Assembly (NCBI GenBank): GCA_018895075.1
Contig: JAHIOW010000039.1
Location: 1-41,687 of the forward strand
DNA length: 41,687 bases
Direction: 5' to 3'
Source of the DNA: Candidatus Omnitrophota bacterium
GTDB taxonomy: Bacteria; Omnitrophota; Gorgyraeia; Gygaellales; Profunditerraquicolaceae
Positions 7,636 to 16,115 of this stretch are shown piece after piece. The notes beneath the pieces are model-generated. The model was not told the DNA's origin. It ran no database searches and saw only the letters and a program-made list of their open reading frames with translations. Made by a program: the position numbers and the translations under genes. Each line of letters starts with the position of its first letter. The first letter of the stretch is position 1.

Positions 7636-10053
7636 ATGTTTAGTCGTTTTACTGAACGGGCCAGAAAAGTAATTATTTTAGCTAAAGAAGAAGCAAGGCG
7701 TTTTAATCATGATTACATCGGCACAGAGCATATACTTTTGGGTTTAGTCCGTGAGGGCGAGGGCGTGGCGGCATCAGTCTTGGAGAAATTAGGTATTTCT
7801 TTAGAGAGTATACGCCTGGAAATTGAGAAATTAGTACAGCCCGGGCCGGCCACCCAGATTATCGGAGATATACCATTTACCCCCCGCGCAAAAAAGGTAT
7901 TAGAATTGGCGGCAGAGGAAGCGCGTTCTTTAAACCACAACTATATTGGCACTGAACATCTTTTATTGGGGCTCATCCGTGAAGGAGAAGGCATTGCCTC
8001 GCAGGTATTATTAAATCTAGGCCTGGATTTAAACCGGGTAAGAAATGAAGTATTGGAACTTTTGGGTTCGGCCTTACCCGGCTTTAGCCAAGGACAGGCT
8101 TCAGCAAAGACCAAGACGCCGGCATTAGATGCCTTTGGCAGGGACCTGAACACATTAGCCAAAGAGAATAAACTTGACCCGGTAATCGGCAGGCATCAAG
8201 AGATTGAACGGGTCATTCAGATATTAAGCAGGCGCACGAAGAATAATCCGGTTTTATTAGGCGAGGCAGGCGTAGGAAAGACAGCTATAGTTGAAGGCCT
8301 GGCTCAGGAAATTGTGGCCGGCAACGTCTCGGAGGGATTAAGGAATAAGCGTATCATTGTTTTGGATTTGGCCCTGATGGTTGCCGGAACAAAATACCGC
8401 GGGCAGTTTGAAGAAAGAATCAAGGCAGTGATGGAGGAGATAAAACGTTCTCAAAATGTGATCATATTCATAGACGAATTACATACACTGGTGGGCGCAG
8501 GGGCAGCCGAAGGCGCGATTGATGCCTCAAATATCTTAAAACCCGCGCTTTCCAGGGGTGAGATGCAGTGCATTGGCGCGACGACCTTAGACGAATATAG
8601 AAAGCACATAGAAAAGGATGCAGCCTTAGAGCGCAGGTTTCAAACCATAATGGTTGAACCCCCTTCGGCTACACAGACAATAGAGATACTCAAAGGACTG
8701 CGAGATAGATATGAGGCGCACCATCGCGTTACATTTAAAGATGAAGCATTAGAGGCAGCGGTAAGGTTATCCGACCGTTATATTTCCGGCAGATACCTTC
8801 CGGATAAGGCCATTGATTTAATTGATGAGACAGGTTCCCGGGCCAGATTGAATGTCCTGGTTGTTCCTCCGGAGGTCAAAAAACTGGAAGAGAAGGTGGA
8901 GGCCTTAAGAAAAGAAAAAGAGGTTTATATCAAATCTCAGGATTTTGAAAAGGCAGCTTCATTAAGGGATCAGGAAAGGCAGGCGCGTCAGGAATTAGAG
9001 GAGTTGAATCGCCAATGGACAGCTGCCAGAGATAAAACGCGCCCTGAGGTTGGCGAAGAGGAGATTGCCAAGATTGTCTCGCAGTGGACAGGCATACCCT
9101 TATACAGATTGGAAGAAAAGGAGAGTGAGAAATTATTAAAGATAGTAGATGAATTGCATAAACGCGTGGTGGGCCAGGATGAAGCTATAGCTGCCATTGG
9201 CAGCGCGGTTAGACGGTCGCGCGCAGGCATCAAAGACCCTAAAAGACCGATTGGTTCATTTATATTTTTAGGCCCTACCGGGGTAGGTAAGACCCTCCTG
9301 GCGCGCGCCTTGGCTGAATTCATGTTTAGTGATGAGGAAGCGCTCTTACAGTTAGACATGTCAGAATATATGGAGAAATTTAATGTCTCCCGCCTTATCG
9401 GCGCCCCGCCAGGATATGTAGGTTATGAGGAAGGCGGACAACTCACCGAGAGGGTAAGGCGCAGGCCCTATTCTGTTATACTATTAGATGAAATTGAAAA
9501 AGCCCACCCGGATGTATTCAACCTGCTTTTGCAGGTATTTGAAGACGGCAGGCTTACCGATAGCTTCGGCAGAAAAGTAGATTTTAGAAACACGATTATC
9601 ATTATGACCTCTAATGTGGGCGCAGAGATAATCCGCAAGTCAAGTTCCTTGGGATTCAAGAACCAGAAAGAAGAAGTTACCTATCAGGATATGAAAGAGA
9701 AATTGCTGGAGGAGGTAAAACGCACATTCAAACCAGAATTTTTAAACCGTATAGATGATATTATTGTCTTCAGGCCCCTGTCTCGTGAGGATTTAGCGCA
9801 CATCGTTGATATAGAGATAGGGTTTGTGATAGAAAGATTAAAAGAACATAATATAATATTGGAGGTTACGCAAGAGGCAAAGGATTTTCTCATTGAGAAG
9901 GGTTTTGACCCTGTATTCGGAGCAAGGCCTTTAAAGAGGACTATCCAGAGGTTTTTGGAAGACCCCTTGGCCTCTGATATAATCTCAAAGAGATTTAAAG
10001 AGGATTCAAAAGTTAAGGTCTTGCGTAAGAATGAGGAGTTGGTTTTCGCATAA
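7636..10053 (+). CDS. clpC: AAA+ unfoldase ClpC
   Basis: Hexameric ATPase that unfolds substrates and feeds them to ClpP. The 805 aa contain two Clp_N repeats (about 5-60 and 80-145; the second repeats the NHxYIGTEHxLLGL(V/I)REGEG motif), an AAA-1 domain with Walker A GEAGVGKT (209-216), a UVR-bearing middle domain ([13 protein letters not shown]), and an AAA-2 domain with Walker A GPTGVGKT (546-553). The middle domain is the ClpC type rather than the long ClpB coiled coil. SSSLGFKNQ matches the (V/L)GF loop that docks onto ClpP. AAGGAGGG lies upstream at 7623-7630. No clpP gene is in the window. The stop codon overlaps the mlaE start by one base (TAATG). Confidence 0.96.
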   Translation: MFSRFTERARKVIILAKEEARRFNHDYIGTEHILLGLVREGEGVAASVLEKLGISLESIRLEIEKLVQPGPATQIIGDIPFTPRAKKVLELAAEEARSLNHNYIGTEHLLLGLIREGEGIASQVLLNLGLDLNRVRNEVLELLGSALPGFSQGQASAKTKTPALDAFGRDLNTLAKENKLDPVIGRHQEIERVIQILSRRTKNNPVLLGEAGVGKTAIVEGLAQEIVAGNVSEGLRNKRIIVLDLALMVAGTKYRGQFEERIKAVMEEIKRSQNVIIFIDELHTLVGAGAAEGAIDASNILKPALSRGEMQCIGATTLDEYRKHIEKDAALERRFQTIMVEPPSATQTIEILKGLRDRYEAHHRVTFKDEALEAAVRLSDRYISGRYLPDKAIDLIDETGSRARLNVLVVPPEVKKLEEKVEALRKEKEVYIKSQDFEKAASLRDQERQARQELEELNRQWTAARDKTRPEVGEEEIAKIVSQWTGIPLYRLEEKESEKLLKIVDELHKRVVGQDEAIAAIGSAVRRSRAGIKDPKRPIGSFIFLGPTGVGKTLLARALAEFMFSDEEALLQLDMSEYMEKFNVSRLIGAPPGYVGYEEGGQLTERVRRRPYSVILLDEIEKAHPDVFNLLLQVFEDGRLTDSFGRKVDFRNTIIIMTSNVGAEIIRKSSSLGFKNQKEEVTYQDMKEKLLEEVKRTFKPEFLNRIDDIIVFRPLSREDLAHIVDIEIGFVIERLKEHNIILEVTQEAKDFLIEKGFDPVFGARPLKRTIQRFLEDPLASDIISKRFKEDSKVKVLRKNEELVFA

Positions 10054-10835
10054 TGGTAAAATTATTTATAAATATAGGCAATAAGGTATTATCATTTCTA
10101 TATCTTATGGGTGGTTTAAGTAACTTGGCCTTTCAGTCTTTTTATTGGACCTTTGCCGGGCCCCATAAAAAACAACGCATCCTTGAGCAAGCCCAAAAAG
10201 CCGGTGTAGAGAGCCTGCCTATAATTTCGCTTGTAGCCTTATTTATCGGCGTGATTATGGCCTTACAGACTGCCTATCAGATGCAGCGTTTGGGCTCAGA
10301 GATGTATATTGCCAGCATCGTTGCCCTTTCTTTAGTAAGAGAATTGGGTCCGGTTATAGCTTCCTTAGTAGTAGCAGGCAGGGTTGGGGCAGCAATTACT
10401 GCTGAGATAGGCTCAATGCAGGTAACCGAACAGATAGACGCCCTCCAGACACTAGCCACAAATCCCATTAGGTATCTGGTGGTTCCGCGCCTGCTGGCCT
10501 TAAGTATTATGTTGCCTATATTAACCTTATACGCAGATGTAATTGGTATATTTGGCGGTTATCTTATCTGTGTACATAAACTGGGTATCTCTTCCAGTAT
10601 GTATCTCAATATTACCTTTGATTCTTTACTTTTTAAAGACCTATTCAGCGGTCTAATCAAGACGATATTCTTTGGTATGATTATTGCCTTTGTCAGCTGC
10701 TATCACGGTTTTAATGTTGAAGGCGGGGCAGAAGGCGTAGGCAGGGCAACTACCCGTTCAGTGGTTACATCGTTTATCTTTATTATCTCCGCAGACTGCT
10801 TTTTTACTGCCCTGTTTTATTTTATCTTCCCCTAA
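10053..10835 (+). CDS. mlaE: MlaE-family phospholipid ABC permease
   Basis: Integral membrane subunit of an MCE/Mla lipid transporter. It is 260 aa with about five to six hydrophobic segments and the family-typical regions SLVALFIGVIMALQTAYQM, LVRELGPVIASLVVAGRVGAA and EIGSMQVTEQIDAL. It overlaps the clpC stop codon by one base, so translation is probably coupled to the clpC operon. The matching ATPase (mlaF) and MCE protein (mlaD) follow. No MlaB or MlaC homologue is seen nearby. Confidence 0.92.
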   Translation: MVKLFINIGNKVLSFLYLMGGLSNLAFQSFYWTFAGPHKKQRILEQAQKAGVESLPIISLVALFIGVIMALQTAYQMQRLGSEMYIASIVALSLVRELGPVIASLVVAGRVGAAITAEIGSMQVTEQIDALQTLATNPIRYLVVPRLLALSIMLPILTLYADVIGIFGGYLICVHKLGISSSMYLNITFDSLLFKDLFSGLIKTIFFGMIIAFVSCYHGFNVEGGAEGVGRATTRSVVTSFIFIISADCFFTALFYFIFP

Positions 10836-10974
10836 ATGAGCAGATAATTTACGGAGAGAAGCAACGTAAATTATAGGCCGAAGGCAGTCTGCGAATTTAA
10901 CCCCGACGTATCGTCGGGGTAAGTTCGTGCAAACAATTTATGTTCACTTCGTTCCATAAATTGTGCACTCAATT
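10836..10974 (+). repeat. Multi-hairpin intergenic element between mlaE and mlaF
   Basis: This gap inside the mla cluster holds three strong hairpins. Hairpin 1 is ATAATTTACG (10844-10853) with CGTAAATTAT (10865-10874). The middle hairpin is CCCCGACG (10901-10908) with CGTCGGGG (10912-10919). Hairpin 2 is ACAATTTATG (10933-10942) with CATAAATTGT (10955-10964), extended by GTGC/GCAC (10927-10930 and 10965-10968) across an AA bulge. The mlaF ATG follows after the weak AATT arm. There is no Shine-Dalgarno sequence. Its layout parallels the element at 14768-14874. Confidence 0.75.
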
Positions 10975-11736
10975 ATGATAGAAATACAAGGATTAACAAA
11001 GTCATTTAACGGACATAAGGTTTTAGATAATCTCAACCTTACGATAGATAAAGGCCAGACCTGCGTGATTATTGGCCGTTCGGGTTGCGGAAAGAGCGTT
11101 TTATTAAAACATATTGTAGGTATACTCAAGCCCGATAGCGGCCGGATCCTTATTGACGGTAAGGATATTACCGTATTAAGAGACAAAGAATTAGACGAAC
11201 TGAGGATGAAGATGGGGATGGTTTTTCAGGGTGGGGCGCTTTTTGACTCTTTGACTGTAGGCGAGAATGTGGGTTTTGAGTTTATAGAACACCGGAAGCT
11301 GGATCCCAGAGAATTGCTGGAAATAATTGAAGAAGCGCTCTGTATGGTGGGTCTATGCGGTATTGAAAACTTAATGCCTTCTGAATTGAGCGGCGGTATG
11401 AAGAAACGGGTTGCCTTAGCCAGGGCAATATGTATGAAACCCGAGATTATATTCTATGATGAGCCTACTACCGGGGTTGATCCCATTACCGCAGATAGCA
11501 TAAATGAACTTATAAGAAGCCTTCATGATAAAATAAAAGTTACTTCCATTGCAGTAACCCATGATATGAAGAGCGCCTATAGGATAGCCGATAAGATCGC
11601 CATGCTTTATCAGGGCAGAATTATTGCCGAAGGTTCTTCAGATGAAATCCAGAATACTCAACATCCCGTAGTGTACCAGTTTATAAACGGATTAGCCCAA
11701 GGTCCGATCACCGAGACCCTGGAGCAGTTTAGATAA
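10975..11736 (+). CDS. mlaF: MlaF-family lipid transporter ATPase
   Basis: ATPase subunit partnering MlaE. Walker A is GRSGCGKS, the signature LSGGMKKRVALARA carries the GGMKKR variant typical of Mla/MCE ATPases, and Walker B is IIFYDEPTTGVDP. The reading frame could open at a GTG at 10963, but that codon lies inside a hairpin stem; the ATG at 10975 begins with MIEIQGLTKSF, as in other family members, and I prefer it. The protein is then 253 aa. No ribosome-binding site precedes either start. mlaD follows after 8 bases. Confidence 0.92.
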   Translation: MIEIQGLTKSFNGHKVLDNLNLTIDKGQTCVIIGRSGCGKSVLLKHIVGILKPDSGRILIDGKDITVLRDKELDELRMKMGMVFQGGALFDSLTVGENVGFEFIEHRKLDPRELLEIIEEALCMVGLCGIENLMPSELSGGMKKRVALARAICMKPEIIFYDEPTTGVDPITADSINELIRSLHDKIKVTSIAVTHDMKSAYRIADKIAMLYQGRIIAEGSSDEIQNTQHPVVYQFINGLAQGPITETLEQFR

Positions 11737-11744
11737 TAGGGAGG

Positions 11745-12374
11745 ATGAAAATGATATTTGGTAAAACCCGGTTGGAATTAAAGGTGGGAATTTTTGTCTT
11801 TATTGGCCTGGTGATCTTGGTGACATTTGTTTTGCTCATCGGAGATTTTAAAACCTGGACTTCCGGGTACAGTATCAATTTTATGTTTAACTTTGTCAAT
11901 GGCGTAAAGATAGGGGCGCCGGTAAGATTTGCCGGTGTAGATATAGGCGAGGTTAAAGATATAGAATTTGTTTTCCTGCCCCAGGAAAAGAAAGTCAAGG
12001 TTAAGATGATAGGCTGGGTTAAGGAAGAAGTAAAAATCCCCATTGATTCCACAGTCTGGGTCAACACATTGGGGTTATTAGGTGAGAAGTATGTTGAGAT
12101 TATGCCGGGAGAAGACCATAACAATTATCTAAGCCCGGATCAAACCCTCGTAGGCGCGGACCCTATTGCCATGCATGAGATGGCTGAATTAGCCAGGCGT
12201 ATAGCCGGTAATATAGATGAGAGTATTGTTAAGATAAAAAATAAAGAGGGTACCGTTGGAAGGCTTCTTTATGATGATACAGTATATAAAGAATTAGAGG
12301 CATTGATTACTGATATAAGAAAACACCCCTGGAAGCTTCTTAGTCAGCCCAAAGAAAAACCCAAGAAAAGATAG
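11745..12374 (+). CDS. mlaD: MCE-domain lipid-binding protein, MlaD type
   Basis: Periplasmic, membrane-anchored lipid shuttle subunit. Of 209 aa, residues about 10-30 form one transmembrane helix (FVFIGLVILVTFVLLIG), followed by a single MCE domain (about 38-125) with the typical VNGVKIGAPVRFAGVDIGEV segment. The C-terminal part (130-200) is helical and contains the NKEGTVGRLLYDD stretch common to these proteins. GGGAGG at 11738-11743 overlaps the end of the spacer and is close to the ATG; M3 (11751) is an alternative start. Confidence 0.9.
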   Translation: MKMIFGKTRLELKVGIFVFIGLVILVTFVLLIGDFKTWTSGYSINFMFNFVNGVKIGAPVRFAGVDIGEVKDIEFVFLPQEKKVKVKMIGWVKEEVKIPIDSTVWVNTLGLLGEKYVEIMPGEDHNNYLSPDQTLVGADPIAMHEMAELARRIAGNIDESIVKIKNKEGTVGRLLYDDTVYKELEALITDIRKHPWKLLSQPKEKPKKR

Positions 12375-12389
12375 GTTAAGATTGTGGTT

Positions 12390-13790
12390 ATGAAAACTAA
12401 GACCGTATTTAGTTGTCAGAATTGCGGTTACCAGTCGCCTAAATGGTTAGGCAGGTGTCCTGATTGTAGCAGTTGGAATTCTTTTGTGGAAGAGGATTAT
12501 ACCGCCCCGTCAACAAAAACCAAAGAAAGAACATCCCTGTATAAAGATGGGCCGGTGTTATTAAAAGATGTAGAGGTTAAGCAAGGCCATCGGGTTAAGA
12601 CAGATATCTTGGAACTGGATAGGGTATTGGGTGGAGGAATAGTAGCAGGTTCGGTGGTATTGATAGGCGGAGATCCGGGTATCGGTAAATCTACGATAGC
12701 ATTGCAGATTTCTAACCAGTTGACTAAGCAGGGGGTTGGAGTTCTTTATGTAAGCGGTGAAGAATCAGTTGCCCAGACAAAATTAAGGGCCCAGCGCCTG
12801 AAGGCGCAAAAAGGAAAGGAGGCAGACCTATATATAGTTAATCAGACGGATTTGTCCTTGATTATTGAATATATAAAAAAAATAAAACCTAGCGTGGTAA
12901 TTATTGATTCTATACAGGTAATGTTTGAGCCTACAATTAGTTCTTCGCCTGGCAGTGTCAGTCAGGTAAGAGAATGCGCTGGTATACTTACACAGTTAGC
13001 CAAGACTACCGGCACGGCTATTTTTATTATTGGGCATGTGACCAAAGAGGGGGCTATTGCCGGCCCCAGAGTCCTTGAACATATTGTGGATACCGTACTT
13101 TATTTTGAAGGGGATAAGTTTTCATTATATAGGATTTTGCGGGCAGTAAAAAATAGGTTTGGTTCAACCAACGAGATTGGAGTCTTTGAAATGGGCGCCT
13201 CAGGCCTGAGCGAAGTTAAAAATCCTTCAGAGATTTTCTTATCAGAGAGGCCCAAGGATGTTTCGGGCTCGGTGGTTGCCTCTATCCTAGAAGGAAGCCG
13301 GCCGTTGTTAGTAGAAGTCCAGGCATTAGTGAGTAAATCAAGTTTTGGTTACGCTTGTCGTCGAACGCAGGGGTTTGATTATAACCGGTCAGTCTTATTG
13401 GTAGCGGTGTTGGAGAAAAGAATGGGTTTGTGCTTAGAGGCAGAGGATATATTTATTAATGTTGCCGGTGGCATAAAAATAGAAGACCCGGCAGCGGATT
13501 TAGCGGTGGCAGTGGCAATAACCTCAGCCTTTCGCGAACAATTAGTCCTTGCTGATACTTTGGTTTTGGGCGAGGTGGGGCTGGCAGGGGAAATCAGGAG
13601 TATCTCGCAGGTGGTTTTGCGCATAAATGAAGCGGCAAAGCTTGGATTTAAGCGTTGTGTATTACCGAGAAATAATTATAAGAATCTGGATTATAAAAAT
13701 GAGGCAATAGAATTAGTGCCGGTTTCAAATTTAAAAGAGGCATTAGAGATTGTGTTAAGCCTGCCTGCCGGCAGGCAGGGAGGTAATTAA
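12390..13790 (+). CDS. radA: DNA repair protein RadA
   Basis: RecA-like ATPase and helicase that promotes branch migration in recombination. Its N-terminal zinc finger is [18 protein letters not shown], Walker A is [10 protein letters not shown], the RadA-specific KNRFG motif is present, and a Lon-protease-like domain forms the C-terminal third. A GTG at 12384 also opens the frame, but the ATG at 12390 gives the usual MKTKTVFSC start (466 aa). The last residues (LPAGRQGGN) come from a CCTGCC palindrome and are not family sequence. The stop overlaps the next start (TAATG). Confidence 0.95.
   Translation: MKTKTVFSCQNCGYQSPKWLGRCPDCSSWNSFVEEDYTAPSTKTKERTSLYKDGPVLLKDVEVKQGHRVKTDILELDRVLGGGIVAGSVVLIGGDPGIGKSTIALQISNQLTKQGVGVLYVSGEESVAQTKLRAQRLKAQKGKEADLYIVNQTDLSLIIEYIKKIKPSVVIIDSIQVMFEPTISSSPGSVSQVRECAGILTQLAKTTGTAIFIIGHVTKEGAIAGPRVLEHIVDTVLYFEGDKFSLYRILRAVKNRFGSTNEIGVFEMGASGLSEVKNPSEIFLSERPKDVSGSVVASILEGSRPLLVEVQALVSKSSFGYACRRTQGFDYNRSVLLVAVLEKRMGLCLEAEDIFINVAGGIKIEDPAADLAVAVAITSAFREQLVLADTLVLGEVGLAGEIRSISQVVLRINEAAKLGFKRCVLPRNNYKNLDYKNEAIELVPVSNLKEALEIVLSLPAGRQGGN
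13760..13779 (+). repeat. Perfect 20-bp palindrome at the radA 3' end
   Basis: CCTGCCTGCC is followed immediately by its exact reverse complement. It encodes the last residues of RadA, and its right edge GG runs into GGGAGG (13778-13783), which is the ribosome-binding site of the next gene, whose ATG is at 13790. The same core occurs at 18296-18317 and in degraded form in lolD and ispD. Confidence 0.9.
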
Positions 13791-14767
13791 TGAATTTATT
13801 ATTGGTGCGTATTCTTTTTATTTTAGGTAGCGTTAGCGTTGGTTATCAGACGCTAGCCCACCAAGGAAACGGTGTCCTGGGAGCCTTGATTGGCCTTGCG
13901 GTAGCTTGTGTACTTATACTTACCGAGATGGGTTTGCGCCAGGTCTCCATGCGGGGGCTTTCCAGCGCGGTATTTGGCCTGATATTAGGCCTGATTATGG
14001 CAAAACTCGTTAGCGATGCCTTAAGCCTGGCCTCTATTCCTTTAGCAACCCTGTCTTTTGTCAGGGTTGCCCTCACCTTGGTTTTTTGTTATTTAGGTAT
14101 GGTAATTGGCCTGCGCGGTAAAGATGAATTTAACATCATTATTCCTTATGTGAGGCTGCGCAGGCAAAACCAGATAGAGGAAGTAACGCTATTGGACACA
14201 AGCGTGATTATTGACGGCCGGATTGTGGATATCTGTAAGACCAAATTTCTAGAAGGTAAGATTATTATCCCCCGGTTTGTCTTAAAGGAATTGCAGCAGA
14301 TTGCGGATTCCACTGATCCCATGAAGCGTCAAAGGGGCCGCCGGGGATTAGAAATATTACACGCCATACAAAAAGAAGTAAGCCAGGGTATAGTTTTGAA
14401 TGAAGAAGAACTGCCTGAAGTGCCCGAGGTGGATGCTAAATTAGTAAAGTTGGCCAAGTTGTTAGAGGCAAAGATATTGACAGTAGATTTTAATCTGAAC
14501 CGTATAGCCAGCCTGCAGGGTATAAAAGTGCTCAATATAAATGAACTGGCGAATGCCTTAAGGCCGGTTATCCTTCCTGGAGAGCAGATGGAAATTAAAT
14601 TGATAAAGGAAGGTAAAGAACATAACCAGGCAGTAGGGTATCTTGAGGATGGCACAATGGTCATAGTAGAAGATGCGCGCAGGTTTATCGGCCAGATTAT
14701 AAAAGTGGCGGTTACCTCAGTCCTGCAGACCCAGGCAGGTAAACTGATTTTTGCTAAAATAAAATAA
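13790..14767 (+). CDS. Membrane-anchored PIN-TRAM domain protein, YacL-like
   Basis: Probable membrane-bound ribonuclease of the YacL family; the biological target is unknown. It is 325 aa with four predicted transmembrane helices in residues 1-108, a PIN domain at about 132-250 with acidic metal ligands (D136 in [11 protein letters not shown], then D215 and D233 in TVDFN), and a C-terminal TRAM domain at about 258-325 ([14 protein letters not shown]). It sits between radA and ispD as in Bacillus, but disA, which lies between radA and yacL there, is missing. Its ribosome-binding site is partly supplied by the palindrome at the radA end. Confidence 0.88.
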   Translation: MNLLLVRILFILGSVSVGYQTLAHQGNGVLGALIGLAVACVLILTEMGLRQVSMRGLSSAVFGLILGLIMAKLVSDALSLASIPLATLSFVRVALTLVFCYLGMVIGLRGKDEFNIIIPYVRLRRQNQIEEVTLLDTSVIIDGRIVDICKTKFLEGKIIIPRFVLKELQQIADSTDPMKRQRGRRGLEILHAIQKEVSQGIVLNEEELPEVPEVDAKLVKLAKLLEAKILTVDFNLNRIASLQGIKVLNINELANALRPVILPGEQMEIKLIKEGKEHNQAVGYLEDGTMVIVEDARRFIGQIIKVAVTSVLQTQAGKLIFAKIK

Positions 14768-14874
14768 GTGAAGCCCAAACTTATGGAGCGATAGCGAAAA
14801 TAAGTTTGCTGGCTTAAATTCGCACAATAACTTACTCACACCTTTAGTGTTCGTAAGTTATGTGCTCATTTAAG
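14768..14874 (+). repeat. Two-hairpin intergenic element before ispD
   Basis: Hairpin 1 is AAACTTAT (14777-14784) with ATAAGTTT (14800-14807), with AAGCC/GGCTT (14771-14775 and 14811-14815) outside. Hairpin 2 is ATAACTTAC (14827-14835) with GTAAGTTAT (14853-14861), extended by GCAC/GTGC (14822-14825 and 14862-14865) and CTTAAAT/ATTTAAG (14813-14819 and 14868-14874). The last base of hairpin 2 abuts the ispD ATG. The two hairpins share bases 14813-14815, so their outer stems exclude each other. There is no Shine-Dalgarno sequence. Confidence 0.8.
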
Positions 14875-15624
14875 ATGCATGTTACAGCAATAGTTCTTGC
14901 TGCCGGAGGCGGCTTAAGATTCAAATCAAAAATTTCTAAGCCGCTGATTAAAATCAATTCCCAGCCCGCCATAATTTATTCGCTGAATATACTTAGTAAA
15001 CATCCATACATTAGAGATATTATTGTGGTGGTTAACACAGGGAACCTGCAAGATATAATGAGTAAGATAGAGCAATACCGGATTAAAAAGATAAAAGATG
15101 TGGTTTTGGGGGGTAGGCAGCGCCAGGGCTCGGTAGTCAACGGTTTGAAAGCGATAGATGAGCGCACAGATTTGGTTTTGATTCATGATGCAGTAAGGCC
15201 ATTTATTGACCGAGAAACTGTATCTAAGGTCATAAAGGAAGCAGGCAGATGCTCTGCAGCTATCGTAGGCGTACCGGTTAAGGCAACCATTAAAAGTGTC
15301 AAAGTGTCCCTGCCTGCCGCCCGCCTGCCGGCGAGGCAGGGACAGGCAGGAAAGTGTCAAGGCGTCAAAGAAAAATTTATAGTAGATAAGACACTGGATA
15401 GAGATAGGCTTTGGGAGATTCAGACTCCCCAGGTGTTTAAGAAAGAGTTGATATTTGCGGCTTATAAAAGATGCGGCGATATAGAAGTTACTGATGACGC
15501 CTCTTTAGTGGAAAGGTTGGGAGTAAAAATAAGAGTAGTAGCGGGTTCTTATTTTAATATTAAGATAACCACACCTGAAGATTTGATATTCGCCACGGCA
15601 ATTGCAAAAAAGGTTAAGGCTTAA
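14875..15624 (+). CDS. ispD: 2-C-methyl-D-erythritol 4-phosphate cytidylyltransferase
   Basis: Third step of the MEP isoprenoid pathway: joins CTP and MEP. The N-terminal nucleotide-binding loop is VLAAGGGLRFKSKISKPL, followed by LIHDAVRPFID and IQTPQVF, all IspD hallmarks. The frame opens at a GTG at 14860, but that codon is part of a hairpin; the ATG at 14875 gives the normal MHVTAIVLAAGG start (249 aa). Residues about 141-164 (SVKVSLPAARLPARQGQAGK and following) are an insertion in a surface loop before the TPQ motif, produced by a palindrome flanked by AAAGTGTC repeats. The stop overlaps ispF (TAATG). Confidence 0.93.
   Translation: MHVTAIVLAAGGGLRFKSKISKPLIKINSQPAIIYSLNILSKHPYIRDIIVVVNTGNLQDIMSKIEQYRIKKIKDVVLGGRQRQGSVVNGLKAIDERTDLVLIHDAVRPFIDRETVSKVIKEAGRCSAAIVGVPVKATIKSVKVSLPAARLPARQGQAGKCQGVKEKFIVDKTLDRDRLWEIQTPQVFKKELIFAAYKRCGDIEVTDDASLVERLGVKIRVVAGSYFNIKITTPEDLIFATAIAKKVKA
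15293..15360 (+). repeat. Palindrome insertion in ispD with flanking AAAGTGTC copies
   Basis: A GC-rich core (15308-15350) built of CCTGCC, CCGCC, GCCTGCCGGC and GGCAGG units is flanked by the octamer AAAGTGTC: two copies on the left (15293-15300 and 15301-15308) and one on the right (15351-15358, followed by AAGGCGTC). The flanks resemble a target-site duplication or a pre-existing short tandem repeat into which the palindrome inserted. The ispD frame is preserved. Confidence 0.8.
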
Positions 15625-16115
15625 TGTCGCACAGGATAGGTATCGGTTACGATATCCACCGTCTAGTTGATGAACGCAGTTTGTTTATCGGAGGCGTCCA
15701 GATACCCTATGTCAAAGGTTTATTGGGGCACTCTGACGGAGACGTGCTTTTGCATGCCATTTCCGATGCATTGTTAGGGGCAATAGGAGAAGGGGATATT
15801 GGCCAACACTTCCCGGATACAGACCCTGAATATCAGAATATCTCAAGCGGCAAATTATTAAAAATAGTAAATGATTTAGTAGATAAGAAAAATTTTGTAA
15901 TTGGTAATATAGATACAGTGATAATCGCGCAGGAACCAAAACTCCTGCCTTTTAAGAAACAGATACAGCAGGAGATATCCCGGATTTTAAAGATTGAAAC
16001 CGGCAAGGTGAATATAAAGGCTAAGACCAATGAAGGCGTAGGTGAAATTGGCCAAAAAGAGGCGATTGCCTGTTTTGCTATAGTTACTATAATTGCCAAG
16101 GAGGATAATCGATGA
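15624..16115 (+). CDS. ispF: 2-C-methyl-D-erythritol 2,4-cyclodiphosphate synthase
   Basis: Fifth step of the MEP pathway, forming the cyclic diphosphate; a zinc enzyme working as a trimer. It is 163 aa, normal length. Metal-binding motifs are GYDIHRL (D9, H11 region) and [21 protein letters not shown], and the C-terminal substrate loop is [14 protein letters not shown]. It is translationally coupled to ispD on the left (1-base overlap) and to cysE on the right (ATGA). Confidence 0.97.
   Translation: MSHRIGIGYDIHRLVDERSLFIGGVQIPYVKGLLGHSDGDVLLHAISDALLGAIGEGDIGQHFPDTDPEYQNISSGKLLKIVNDLVDKKNFVIGNIDTVIIAQEPKLLPFKKQIQQEISRILKIETGKVNIKAKTNEGVGEIGQKEAIACFAIVTIIAKEDNR

Noticed and set aside
14329-14778. 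149-aa antisense open frame over the PIN-TRAM gene
   Set aside because: It lies wholly opposite a well-supported conserved gene and shows no domain or initiation signal. The same applies to the long antisense frames in clpC (8988-9359), mlaD (11729-12124), cysE-cysS (16477-16869) and ispD (14926-15360).
10963-14874. Upstream GTG starts for mlaF (10963) and ispD (14860)
   Set aside because: Both GTG codons fall inside hairpin stems of the intergenic elements and add residues foreign to the families; the downstream ATGs give the standard N-termini.
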